From Pagrus major (taxonomy: Eukaryota; Chordata; Actinopteri; Spariformes; Sparidae), in NCBI RefSeq assembly GCF_040436345.1, contig NC_133227.1, positions 22,380,671 to 22,444,670 on the forward strand: a stretch of 64,000 nt of DNA, read 5' to 3'. Shown here piece after piece: positions 33,601 to 45,253 of this stretch. The notes under the pieces were generated by a model, which was not told the origin of the DNA, ran no database searches, and saw only the letters and a program-made list of their open reading frames with translations. Position 1 is the stretch's first letter. The number at the start of each line of letters is the position of its first letter. A program made the position numbers and the translations under genes.

Positions 33601-36600
33601 AACCTGGACCCCAGCCCAGGCAGCAGTGTCAGCACAGCGCCTGCAGCACCTGCAGCCTCCAACCCGCTGCTGGAGGCTCTGAAAATGAAGAGCAGCATTC
33701 CTGCTAGCTCCGCACCTGCTGCCAACACGACTACAGGTACGACCACTGAATTGAAGATATTTCCACAGGAAGTTCTGAAGTCTTACATTCATTTCCAGAA
33801 AATGTTCTCTAACTGAGATGTCTCTGATAGAAAGATGAGCACTAGGCTTTTGTTTCACAGTACTTACGGGTCATCACTTTCCTTCACAAAGTTTTGAGAG
33901 TGATTTAATTGTTACAGCACTGTCCAACATTAGACACACATATGTGCTTCCCTTAATGAAATGTGAAGACAACACACATGAGCTGAAAATTATGTGCCAC
34001 AATAATTCATTTTAAAACGGAAGTGGTCAAACTACAGAATTGCAAATGGCATTTTTAAAATCACGTTTACACCCAAGATTTTTTACTACAGAATAATCTT
34101 TCTCTTTCCTAATTTATATTATAAACAAACAGATTTAAAAAAAAAACATCGAACTCACATAATTGTCAGTCTGTGTCACATTTTATATATCTTACATCCA
34201 GAATGTCCCAAATATCTCATAACATGTTTTGACCATCCACATTCTTCTTTGATTCTGACATGTTTTTCTCTCCATAACTGGCTTGTTGTGTCTGTAGTGT
34301 CTGCATCAACCACACTGGAACAACCAAGCGGCTTAACCCTGAAGATTTCAACCACAGTGGCCCCACAGCTCCCCCCTGCAGCCCAGCCTCAGTCCTCCTC
34401 TGCTGGGATGGAGCAGCCCTCTGCCTTCACTCAGGTGCTGAGTCAGGTCTCCAAAGCTCCCAGCAGCACTACACCTGTAGCAGGAGCAGGTCTGTTCGGA
34501 CTGCCGAGCCAGATCAGCACCCCCACTGCTTCTTCAGCCTCTAACCTGGTCACTGCTACTGCTACTGCCCCATCCAGCATTTCAGGATCAGTCGGTAACA
34601 CCAACCCTCTGCTGGCTTCAGGGTTCAAGCCCATCTTTGCTGTCACCACCACCACCTCTTCAGCTACATCAACCCCAGAGAGCAAACCCTCTGTCCAAAA
34701 TTTCAAGTCCATTTTCGGAGACGCCACTGTAGCTGCTGCCTTTGCACAGCGTCCATCCAGCACAACCACCAACCCCACCTCTACAGCTTCTTCAATTAGT
34801 GCACCCTCACTCTTTGGATCCACAGGCAGCACCACAGTTGCTCCACCTGCCTATCCTGGTATGACCACAGCATCCACTGGTTCCATCACCGCCATGCAGC
34901 CCACAGCCCAGCCAGCTGTGACATCCCTCTTTGGAAACTGGTCAGCACCATCCTCAACAAGTACCAGCTCAGCCACAGTGCAGGCCCCTAATACAGGGAG
35001 CACATTTCAGTTTGGAGCTGCTACCACCACTACGTCAGCTGCAGCTCCTCCCGCTGCTGCTGCTCCCGCTGCTGCTACCACAACCTCCAGCAACGGCGCA
35101 TTCACATTTGGTGCCACACAGCTAGACCCTCAAGCAGCCAGCCAGAAGATGTTCGCCTTCAGCCAGGCAGCACCCAGCCAGAACACAACCACTGCGTCAT
35201 TTGGAGGCTTTGCCATGGCCAGCACAGCCTCCACCACTGCTGCCGCCACCACCCAGTCTACTTTCTCCTTTGGAAAGTCATCATTTCCAGCGCCAGCTGC
35301 ACAGTCAACCTTCGGCTCATCTGCAGCACCGGCACCAACAGCTCAGTCAACATTCGGCTCGTCGGCAGCACCGGCACCAACAGCTCAGTCAACATTCGGC
35401 TCGTCAGCAGCACCGGCACCAACCGCTCAGTCAACATTCGGCTCATTGGCAGCACCGGCGCCAACAGCTCAGTCAACCTTTGGCTCGTCTGCAGCACCGG
35501 CGCCAACAGCTCAGTCAACATTTGGCTCATCTGCCACATCGGCGCCAACAGCTCAGTCAACCTTTGGCTCGTCTGCAGCACCAGCGCCAACAGCTCAGTC
35601 AACATTCGGCTCGTCAGCAGCAAAACCCTTCACCTTTGGAGGCGGTGGAGCATCAGCCACTCCTGCCTCTAACCCAGCCCCGGGCCCTTTCCCTTTTGGG
35701 GCAGCTGCTGTCACCTCAACTTCCAGCTTTGGGACCACAGCAAAACCAGCATTTGGAGCCAGCTCCACAGGTTTTGCTTTCGGTGGCACCACCGCTCCGT
35801 CAGCTGCACCCTCAGCTGTGCCAAACTTTGGTGCTGCAACTCAGACTCAGAGCTCCTCCTCAGCCACCTTCACATTCGGCAGTGCGGCTCCTCAGCCGGC
35901 TCCCTCCGGCCCTGCTCAGCCAGCACCTGGTGGATTTAACTTTGGTGCTGGTATGCCATGCCCCCAGTTTGGAACACCAGTCGCCAATAATCCTGCACCA
36001 CAGATGGGAGGCTTCAACTTTGGAGCTGCTGCTACTGACAAACCAGCTTTTGGTAAGAAATGATGACAACTGTTTTGTTTGCCATTTAATATTTTACAGA
36101 GGATTTCTATAGTGAGATGTCTAAACAAGCCACAAACACAATTTTGGCTTTCGGTTATCGAATCTTGACATAGTCGGACATTTGCAGACAGACAATTCTG
36201 GGGCAACAGAGTTTGCTATTTACACAAAACCTGCATGTTCTAATGAACTTTCCTCTGATTCCCAAACACCTGTCAAGTCAAGTCCTGGTGGGAGATTTTT
36301 CTCATGGTCTCATTTTGATTCTTGGTTTTACACAAGAAAAGTGAGAGCCATTTACCATTCTCTTGGTTAGAAAGGTATTTTAATGTTGCTTCAGAAACAA
36401 ACAAACTAGAATTAAATGGCTTAGCCACGGTTCTTATTTTAGTTTAATCAAGTTGTGCACTGGTTTCTCTGCAGGGACGTCTACCCCATCCTTCGGCCAG
36501 AGTGCTCCTGCAGGACCAATTCCCTTTGGAAGTCCTGGAACTCCAGTCCAAGGCTTCAACGCTGTTCCTTTTGGTAAGTTATTAATGCTGTTTTATGATT

Positions 36601-37238
36601 GTGGTGGTGATTCTTGAGTCCAGCTGAGCTTTGTGCAACCACGACTATTTCGTCCATGCTTGAGTGTTTATCCACAGCAAAATAAAAGTTCAGGGCTAAG
36701 ATTTTTTTTTTTTTACTAGTAGCACTGGTGCCTGCTCCTTAAATTTTAGGAGTATCACTTAAATTGGCATGCAACGCAAAACATTCACATTCATATTTTT
36801 TTAGTGAAGTCGTACTTTAAGAGTAAACTGTGTTTAAATAGTGTTTATAATCACATGTATTAGTCAGTTATTGGATTCCTTGAGATGCGGACTCTATCAA
36901 ACAATAACATTTAACAACATCTAAAGTCTTTTTCAACTGTCCCACTGAATTTTGCACCATTTTGCTCCCTTAATTTAATTGATTCACTCAGCTCACGTGC
37001 TGAACACTAGAGAAGTTGGCTTAATCGCCCACAAAATGGATAAGAAACTGGCACAGCTTACTACGCCTAAGATGAAGAAGTTAAAAGAAATTTAAATGTC
37101 CCGCCCTAACATGTTCTGTGTGTTTTTTTTATTTCAGGGTCTCCAGCGACTCCCTCCTTCTCGATTGGAGCCGGATCAAAGCCCTCTGGAGCACGGCAGA
37201 GGCTGCAGGCGCGGAGGCAACACAACAGGAAGAAGTAA
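27599..37238 (+). CDS. pom121: Nuclear envelope pore membrane protein POM121
   Basis: Thirteen exons: 27599-28143, 29133-29342, 29908-30057, 30405-30485, 30622-30793, 30889-30977, 31057-31136, 31710-31831, 31928-32027, 33461-33736, 34298-36052, 36475-36573 and 37138-37238. They give 1259 residues, near the roughly 1250 of the human protein. POM121 is one of the few integral membrane nucleoporins: a short lumenal end, one membrane helix (about residues 8-41), then a long nucleoplasmic-side chain that anchors the pore and binds karyopherins. Landmarks are LMGSYIGKP, Arg/Lys-rich NLS-like stretches ([15 protein letters not shown]), [15 protein letters not shown], then a large Ser/Ala/Thr-rich FG-repeat tail (TFG, FGS, FNFGA) and the basic C-terminal end ARRQHNRKK. 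An in-frame ATG at 27569 would add ten residues; I chose 27599 because its context GCCGCCATGT is a strong Kozak match. Exon 11 (1755 bp) carries most of the FG domain and a coding minisatellite. Confidence 0.95.
32028..33460 (+). other. pom121 intron 9
   Basis: Donor gtgagc, acceptor cttttag. Mostly unique sequence; I see no repeats with clear ends, no exon and no RNA gene. Confidence 0.5.
35299..35634 (+). repeat. 42-bp coding minisatellite in the pom121 FG domain (8 units)
   Basis: Eight tandem 42-bp units encode the 14-residue block [14 protein letters not shown] (residues about 943-1054), each giving one FG motif. Units differ by a few substitutions, for example SLAAPAP in the fourth and SATSAP in the sixth; the last unit runs into AKPFTFGG. 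Because 42 is a multiple of three and the unit lacks stops in several frames, overlapping open frames appear on both strands. Confidence 0.95.
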
Positions 37239-38300
37239 CCGGCTACATGTCCAGCACCGCTTTTCAGAGGACTTCAGCTGTTGCTGCTATGGCTAATCTG
37301 GCTAACGTTGCTCTCTTCTAAGCCCAACTTCCCCCACCCAGGCCGCCACATTGCCCTCTGCTTCCTGCCCCTCCTCCTGTGGGTTGTGCTGGCCCGAAAC
37401 ATTGTGTTTGCAGAGGAGTTAGAAAGAGCACAGCAGCTTGCTGAGTTCATGCTGCCTGGATGACTACATGACCCAGTGAGGGAATGTAGCAGTGAGGAGA
37501 CAGAATACATAACAATGCACTATACTTGAAGAGGGAGAAAAGACAGTCGAATAGTTTCATTCTGAACAAAAGCATATCCAAAGTTCTCTTTCCTTTACAG
37601 TATGTGGACACTCCCATTGGTTTGTCTTAAGGAGAAAGCTGAGTCTGGCAAAGACGTGGAGCCTCGGCTCAAACATTTATTTTTTTACGTGAAGCGCTCA
37701 CTGGTTTGTATGTTACCGAATATTTGAGTACATTATCTGAATGTGTCTGAATAGGGGGAAGTGCACAGTTGATTCAGATAAGGTACACAACATGGCAGTG
37801 TGTATGTAAAGTTATGAGACGTTTGCATTTTAAATTATTTTTTTAATTGGCTCTCTGACCCTGTAAATGAATGATGTGTTTCTGCACTTAAAGGGCAACT
37901 TTAGTCTTAATGTAGGTTGTGCAGACCCTTATGTTCTTGTTTCATACTCTGTCATTGCAAGCATTCCCAGAGTCCTCCTGTGGACGGCCTTTTTTTGATA
38001 GTGATTGCCAACACTGATGTAATTAGCAGGTCAGTATTTAGTTAGGATGACTGCTCTTGACTTGTGCTGACAAACCAAAGCCAATTCTTCAACTTCATGC
38101 CTGTGAAAAGAATCTGTGATCTTTATCTCATCTTTAAATCCTGAGATGTGTTTGTTTGTGCCAGACTACCTCTCTTTATTCCAGGCACTGAATCTGTGTT
38201 CATCCACTGAAAGATCAAGAAGATCAATTAGATTTTACCTTTAACTACTGTTATTACAGATTTACCTTAATAAATGGTGAGTTTTTGAACATCTGCACAG
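37239..38300 (+). other. pom121: pom121 3'UTR
   Basis: Extends from the TAA at 37236-37238 to AATAAA at 38269-38274; another hexamer follows at 38489-38494. No conserved structure seen. Confidence 0.55.
38269..38274 (+). terminator. Poly(A) signal AATAAA, pom121
   Basis: Canonical hexamer in 'ccttaataaatggtgag', with T/G-rich sequence downstream. Confidence 0.5.
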
Positions 38301-39262
38301 CAACACATTATCCCCACCTCTGAAATATCACTGTTACAATAGATTACACCACATCAATGTAACAACAGATTTACGAGAAATACAGTCTGTCAAATTGGAA
38401 ACCCTTATCTGCTTGTTAATAACAGTTACAGTCACAATGTTGCAGGGATTTTTGTAGTCTCTAAGGTGTTTTGTCAAGGAAAGATGACAATAAATCCATT
38501 TATGTTGGCAGTCAGAGTTATTTTATCAGAATGATTTCTGTCCTCAGTAATGACCTCTTTTTGTGAAAAGTAAGCAAGTATCTGAATCAGTTTTTGATGG
38601 TTAATTTTGAATTAATAAAAAGTGAATTTTGGATGTGGATGTTCCAACTAAAACACATTCAACTCTTCAAGGTCTTATTCCTTTACTTTTCTCCCATAAG
38701 ACCATGTCCCAACTTCTTAACAGTATACTGTAATAACAAAACTAAACTTAAAACCTGCTTAGAATTAGTACGTAGTCTGGATTTGGGACACAGCTCATCT
38801 AATTTGTATTGTATCTCAGTTTTTTCTTGTTTAGATAACATATTTTTGAATAGTGAGCACACGGGGGCAACACATTTGGTTAATTAATTGATTGACAGAA
38901 AATATATCTGAGTTTACTTTGATAATATGATAATTAGCCATTTCTTATTTTTCAAGCAAAATTACAAAACATGCACAGATTCCAGCTGCTCAAAGAAGAC
39001 AATTTGATGTTTTTCTTCTTCACATTGTATGAAAAGGGGGAAGAAGGCAAGTAATTTAAGGCCAACTTCTTGTTAATTGTATTGACAAAACAATAGATTA
39101 ATCGAGAAATTAAAGCACAGATTAATCGATAATGAAATAACTTGGTCACAGTCCGACTGTGAAATCTACCTTTGCAGATTCATGTGGGGAATAAAAAACA
39201 AAACATTGCTAAAAGGGGTTAAGAGCTATAATGTAATTGACTGAACACACAAACTCAGGTGA

Positions 39263-39540
39263 TTTAAAGGGGCACTAGTTTTGGAGAGGGAATTCAAAGT
39301 CAGAATTTCAATATTTACAATATTAATGAGGTAATAATAGAAAAACATATATTAGTATATATTTATTACATAACTGAATAAACAAGCTGTTCTCAGAGGA
39401 AAATATGGTCCCCAGAACACTGTTTGAAACTAGAAAGGTGGCAGGGTCTGCCACATATAAATACGGTAAAAGTATGAAATTGTGTTGTCCTTTAAGGTCA
39501 GTTTGTTTATTCAGTTTATTAAGTCATGAAAACAAAAAGT
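39263..39540 (-). mobile_element. 'ctatgtag' MITE family, copy 1 (inverted)
   Basis: Reads in the opposite direction to the copies at 47074-47455 and 59721-60047. Shared words in reverse complement are 'aaacaagctgttctcagagg', 'ctagaaaggtggcagggtc' and 'aaggtcagtttgtttattc'. The termini are more diverged than in the other copies. Confidence 0.8.
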
Positions 39541-39924
39541 ATTTGTTTATTTGTTCAGGCATTTAAAAAAGCAAATTAAGATATTTCTCTGCTGATTAAA
39601 ATTTCTTCGCTGAAACTACTATCCACTCCTCCTGGTCGATGACCTTTGACCTCTCCCCAGTCCTTGTTATGATTGATTTGGTCTGATGTTCACAGACTGC
39701 CTGGTGTCAGTTTCTGTTGTTCATTCAGTCCCTTCTCCATGAACCTTTGCTGTTTCCTAAAAGATGAAAAAACTAGCGAGTAGACATCGAGTTAAGATTA
39801 ATTTTTAAACTACTATTAACAATGATGCTGTGCGGCTCCAGTCCTTTAGGTGGCGGTAATGGCGGTCGTCTCGGTTTGCCGCACAATTTAAGCGAAGAAG
39901 AAGGAAAAAGGTCGCGAAGAAGAA

Positions 39925-39950
39925 TCGAACGCATGCGCAGTGCCCCAGTA
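39925..39950 (+). promoter_or_regulatory. NRF1-like site in the tbl2 promoter
   Basis: 'acgcatgcgcagtgc' matches the NRF1 half-site core (GCATGCGC), about 75 bases before the tbl2 start codon in a TATA-less, GC-richer stretch. Confidence 0.5.
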
Positions 39951-40008
39951 GTGAGTAACAGCCAAGTGGACGCTAGCGGTGCAAAGTACGTGGCAGAAAG
40001 CTTTCGAT

Positions 40009-43000
40009 ATGGAGTTAGTCGCACTGGTCGCCCTCACTTTGCTACTGGGTGCGCTGGTTGTTCTGGTTGCAGTAGCGGTGGGCAAACGGAAAGAAGAAAT
40101 ACGAGAGGAACTAGAGCAGGCAGCGGAGTTTGCCGGTAAGAGCCACACTAGCTAACGTAACTCTAGCCGAAGCGGTGACTGACGGGGAGGGCGGTGAGTC
40201 ACCAACTATCTCCGTGGTCTTTGACACGCGCGTTGCTCCTGCTGTGTTCATTCATAACGAGAGGGAGCAGGAGAGCGGCGTGTGTGACAGGCCACTATAT
40301 CCACTATAACACTACGGGCTTTATGAAGCGAGTAACGAAAGCTAATGCAACTTTGAGCGACTGTCGTGTGTCGTTGGCCAGTCGTCAGATGCTACATGTG
40401 ACTGACCAGTGGGGGGTGACTGCTCCATGCACTACCTGTTAATTATGCAAACATTAGATAAGCGCTCCTTTTGTCGCTAATCGTCTTCTGAAGTTGAAAG
40501 CTAACTATTTACACTACTAAAAACACATATCCATTTAGAGTTTGACAAAATGCAGAAGGGATTTTTTAAGAGAAGGAAAAATAGTAATTGATAATATTGT
40601 TATTACCTTTCAGAGCCTCGGTTTGCTGTCTGTTACCAGATGCTACAAGCTAATGTTTGTTGTCTTGTAAGGGTGGGTATCACAGAGTAACTCACGATAC
40701 GATTCACAATACGTTGCCCACGATAAAGAGAGTATCACGATACAGCGACTGTGGCCCTGGCCGATAATTGGTGCCGATATACAGAATTTTCTGAAATCGG
40801 TGTCTGATTTTTCTGTCGGGTTGCCGATAAAATAAACTAATTTAAAAATGTGCTACTTTGGCTCTGATGCAACCTCCTCTCACACAATGTCCTGCCCAAA
40901 ACAATATCAGATCGGTAAACACGTCACAATTGATAGCCTATAAAAATAATAATCTCAATCTGGAAAGTAACTAGTAACTAAATGTATCAAATAAATAAAG
41001 TAGCAGAAAATAGGAATACTCAAGTAAAGTACCTCGAAATTGGACTTAAGGACAGTACTTGAGTAAATTGTACTTGGGTTTATTTCATCACTGGTTGTTC
41101 AAAATTCTAACAAAAAGATATTCATTTTTACTGCAAATAAATATCGTTCTCTAAAAAAGCCATATCAGTCGACTACAAATACTTCTGAAAAAAGGCTAGA
41201 GAGTCTTAGCATAGTGCCTTGACTGCAACCTGTCTTTGTCCGTGTTAGCCATTATTCCAATGTAAAATTAGACCCCTGCACTACCAGATTTTTGGGGCCA
41301 ATGCCGATATTAGGGAGTCAAAAATTCCAATATCTGCCGAAATACACACATTTTTTGCAATGATCCTTAAAACAGGGTCTTCAAATGCTTGTAACAAATA
41401 TATGTAATGATGGCAGGATGTTTTATAGTTTAACAAAACACTTCACTGCCTAAAATGACATCAGAGCATTGATAAAGTAAACTTCATTGGGAATTTAGTA
41501 GTTCCAAATTACCTCAAGTATCTTTTTCTGCATTATGATCTATTAAACAGAAGTTTTTATACTGCCGTGTAAAGGACAGCATATGGGCCGATACCAATAT
41601 ATCCATGATACGTCAATATTGGCCAACCAATATATCGGTCAGGCCCTATGTAAAATAGTCATAAACTATCAGAAAGCAAAACAGGTCTGGAGTTAAACAG
41701 ATAGGATTCCTCAATAAATTGTTTTTTAATCTGTGTAAATTATATTCACAGAAGTTTACACCACATAATAAAACATATACATAATTTGTCGCCACTGTAT
41801 CGATATTTTGTCCCACTCATATTGTCCTGTATGTCAGAGACCTTCTACAACAGTGACAAATACAGAATCTTTGAGACTGTAGTTAGTCTTGGACATGCTT
41901 GGCCTGTGCTGCAGTATCATAAATTCAAATGTTCTTCAGTGACACTGTGTATTGTCTCTCAGCTGAAGGTAGTGTTGCGAAGGGCCCTGCATCCAAGAAA
42001 CCAAAGCAGGAGAAGCAGCGCAGCCGCAAGGACAAACCATCACAGCACACGTTCAGCCATCCACTGTTGGCAGCGTCACTGAAGGTAAGCTAAGACACAC
42101 AATGAGAATGAATACGTACGCTTTGTAAGAGCTGAGGACTGCTGTTGTTCAGGGACATGTCCGTTTGTTAAGAACACCTCAGGCCCTGTCTCTATTCAGT
42201 GTTGCTACTTGAACATACTAGATACTAGGCTCTTTCTCTAACCTCCATTGAGCATGTGTGTATTTGTGTCCATGTACATTTCAGAACCACAGTGCGAACG
42301 TGACATGCCTTGATTTCAGCAGTAACGGGAAGTACCTTGCGTCATGCGCTGACGATCGCACTGTCCGGATCTGGAGCACAAAAGACTTTCTGGAGCGGGA
42401 ACACAAGTGTCTGAGGGCCAATGTGGAACTGGATCACGCCACACTGGTCCGCTTCAGCCCAGACTCCAGGTCTCTTCTTCTCTACTACTGAACTTACGCA
42501 GACCCTCACTGACATAAAGCATTCTGACTTCCCCCAAACAAACCTTGTTTAGTTTAACTAAGACCAACTTGAAGCAGCACTGAGAGATAAAGGATAAAGT
42601 GAGGACAGAATGACCTAATTTGACAAAATTTGTACAAACATCAACACAACATTAGCTTCTGAACCTCCACATCAGAAATTTTAGCTATGAACTATTACTT
42701 TTTGATATTGATTCATTTGTTATTTCTCTGTGTTTAATATGCACAGCACACACCAGTAATTGGTTTGTTTGTCAAGCCAAAATGGCACTGGTTCATCTTG
42801 AGGTCATTTTTGGATACAGGCACATGTAAGTCCCACCACCTCCTTCACTGACTCTCACCTTTTCACTGCAGGGCATTTATCACCTGGTTGGCGAATGGAG
42901 ATGCTATTCGAATCTTCAAAATGGTGAAAAAGGAGGACGGTACTTTAAGCTTCAAAGCGGCTCCTGAGGACTTTCCACAGAAACACAAGGCCCCCATCCT

Positions 43001-45122
43001 CAACATTGGCATTGCAGAGACAGGTATAGAACACACAAGATGTCTTAAAGTCATGCATGAATTCTTAGTTCTTGCTTTTTTATTGATACAGTATGTTTTT
43101 AGGGTGAATGGTATCAGCAGCACGTAAACACACAAAAAAATAATTAATTTATCGCTCTGAATGACACCTCTACACCCAGTGCTTGCTCACTGTGAGAATG
43201 AGGCTGTGAACAATCGTAGCAGCCTTGAGGTGTGTATTTAAATAACTGCAAACAAGAAAAACAGGATGTCTTTGAACTGAGATCCTGTCTGCCCAAATCC
43301 CAAAGTGAGAATCACATGAGCAGAATTACTGAAAATATCTTCTATCGTTATCTGTATTATCCATTATTAATTATCTTCGTATCTAAAATCAGTTTGTTTG
43401 ATGATCGACAGGCTGATTCTGTTTCTCCTCTCCGCAGGCAAGTTCATCATGAGTGCCTCCACTGACACCACCATTCACATCTGGGACCTGAAAGGAGATG
43501 TACTGGCCTCTATCAACACTAACCAGATAACCAATTCTTATGCTGCCATCTCCCCATGTGGCAGGTCAGTCCCACCCCTCCATCACCACAGATCTTCCAC
43601 TTAAAAGATCAAATACGGATCTCTCAAAATGATTTTATTTTTTTCAATGTCATACAATAATGAATCAAAGCAGATTTAATGTTCCTTTTAAGACTGTAAT
43701 AAACAGAAAAATAATCTTTAATGTCTTTTAAGTGAAAACCGGTATCATGATGAGAACATGATGTGTTTTAAGACACTGTGGGTTTTCCCCTCTTGAAGTA
43801 TCATCCAGACATTTAATCAGATCTATTGATGGATCTATTTTCATGTCCGAACTCTGTGATTCTTTTAGCCAACATACATTCAGAAGGTGTTCAAGACTTA
43901 TATGCTTTTTTTTTTTACATTTTGTTTTAAAGTAAAAATATCCCTTTTATTTTTCAGGCCAAAAGTCCAAGTATTATAATCATTACTCTTCAAAATAAGA
44001 GCTTAGTTATAGTGAAGGCCATCTCTGCAGTATTTCCAGTTATTTTTTTAGCATACTGTATTAAACATCCTCATCACTCAGTAAAAAACTTCTCCAAAAA
44101 CAGGAAAACAAACGACATAATCTTTTGTATGTAATTGTACGCACGCGCTTTTTGTCCCTGTGCTCAGATTCGTTGCTTCATGTGGCTTCACTCCTGACGT
44201 GAAGGTGTGGGAGGTTTGCTTCGGGAAGGGAGGAGAGTTCAGAGAGGTGGCGAGAGCTTTTGACCTGAAGGGCCACTCTGCAGGAGTTCATGCATTCGCC
44301 TTTTCCAATGACTCTCACAGGTAACAAAAGCTTTTCTGATTAAAATACAAAGCCAAACAGGTGGTTAACACTGTTGTAACTGTCCTGAAGGTCTGGAAAC
44401 AGGAGGAAACAAAATTCAAAAAATGGATCTACCTTGAAATTACCATGTCACAACAAACACCAAAGTATAACACCCATATGTTTTGGTTTACTGGGGGTTA
44501 TGTGCAGCCTTCGGTGGTTGCCTGGCAGCATTAGTGATGACAAGACTCCAGAAAGTTACTGCCCTTGGCCAAGAAATGGTTGTAGTAAAATGACAAAAAG
44601 TCAGTTTTGCACTCTGTTACACTTCATGTAATTATATTCTTATCTTTCTTTTAACTTATCAGAATGGTGACTGTCTCCAAAGACGGCACGTGGAAGCTGT
44701 GGAATACAGATGTGGAGTACAAGAAGCAGCAGGATCCATACCTCCTGAAGACAGTCCCTTGTACATCATCAGAGGGTAGCCGGGTTGCCTTGTCTCCAGA
44801 CGGCCGGGTGGTGGCCATCAGTGACGGCTGTAACATAGCCATGTTCAACGCTACCAGCGGCGAGCTGGAGGAGGAGTTGCACGGCATCCACAGCGAGGAG
44901 ATCACCGACCTTAGATTTGATATTAACGGACGCTTCTTGGTGTGCAGCGGCGACAAGGCTATCCGAGTGTTTCACAATGCCCCGGGCTACCGGGCAGCCA
45001 TCAGAGACATGCAGGACATGCTGAAGAAGGCCCAGAATGAGGGCATGAAGCAGAGACTGCAGCAGCAGATCAAAGAGGCTCAGAGCACCCTGGACACTGT
45101 GCTGGCTGGTCCCGTCGACTAA
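40009..45122 (+). CDS. tbl2: Transducin beta-like protein 2 (WD40 repeat, ER-anchored)
   Basis: Seven exons: 40009-40135, 41963-42084, 42285-42469, 42872-43023, 43438-43564, 44168-44320 and 44663-45122. They join in phase to 441 residues; human TBL2 is 447. An N-terminal hydrophobic segment (residues 2-24, Leu/Val/Ala) would anchor it in the ER membrane. A Lys/Arg-rich linker follows (KKPKQEKQRSRKDKP), then a WD40 propeller with clear blades: SANVTCLDFSSNGKYLASCA...VRIWS, SASTDTTIHIWD, FVASCGFTPDVKVWEV, MVTVSKDGTWKLWN and LVCSGDKAIRVF. The C-terminus is a charged helix (KKAQNEGMKQRLQQQIKEAQ). In mammals TBL2 binds PERK and ribosomes during ER stress and lies in the Williams syndrome interval near POM121; the neighbouring pom121 fits that synteny. 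No key element appears to be missing. Confidence 0.96.
40136..41962 (+). other. tbl2 intron 1 (repeat-rich)
   Basis: Holds a 'gtgccgatatacag' repeat fragment (about 40745-40835), a fragment of the 'actcaagtaaagtac' dispersed repeat (about 40975-41097) and a 'ccgatat' element at 41268-41650. No exon or RNA gene seen. Confidence 0.6.
41268..41650. mobile_element. Dispersed 'ccgatat' repeat, copy 2
   Basis: Starts 'gacccctgcactaccag', ends 'aatatatcggtcaggccc', and shares its start and end blocks with 10440-11020. It appears non-autonomous. Confidence 0.65.
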
Positions 45123-45247
45123 AAGAGCCCCAAGAAACTACACTCTGATTGTGATGTCTGACTCTTGACTGCTAATCCTTTTTGCAACCTCAGCTCTCTC
45201 TCTGCCACTAAATCTGGTCTGGAGTAATGGAATCTGCATGCAGTTTT

Positions 45248-45253
45248 AATAAA
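45248..45253 (+). terminator. Poly(A) signal AATAAA, tbl2
   Basis: Hexamer in 'cagttttaataaagaatc', 126 bases after the stop codon, giving a short 3'UTR. Confidence 0.75.

Larger units (their letters stand above)
38301..40008. other. pom121-tbl2 intergenic region
   Basis: AT-rich, with one MITE copy (39263-39540) and the compact GC-richer tbl2 promoter in the last 200 bases. A 16-codon frame on the minus strand near 39690-39740 starts with a real ATG but has no other support. Confidence 0.5.

Noticed and set aside
33375-33746. 123-codon minus-strand open frame opposite pom121 exon 10
   Set aside because: Shadow of the Ser/Thr/Pro-rich coding strand; its codons mirror the real exon.
35258-35623. 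121-codon minus-strand frame
   Set aside because: Result of the 42-bp repeat lacking stops in that frame; highly repetitive with no family match.
39690-39742. 16-codon minus-strand frame with ATG in the pom121-tbl2 interval
   Set aside because: Too short, no splice context or recognisable product.
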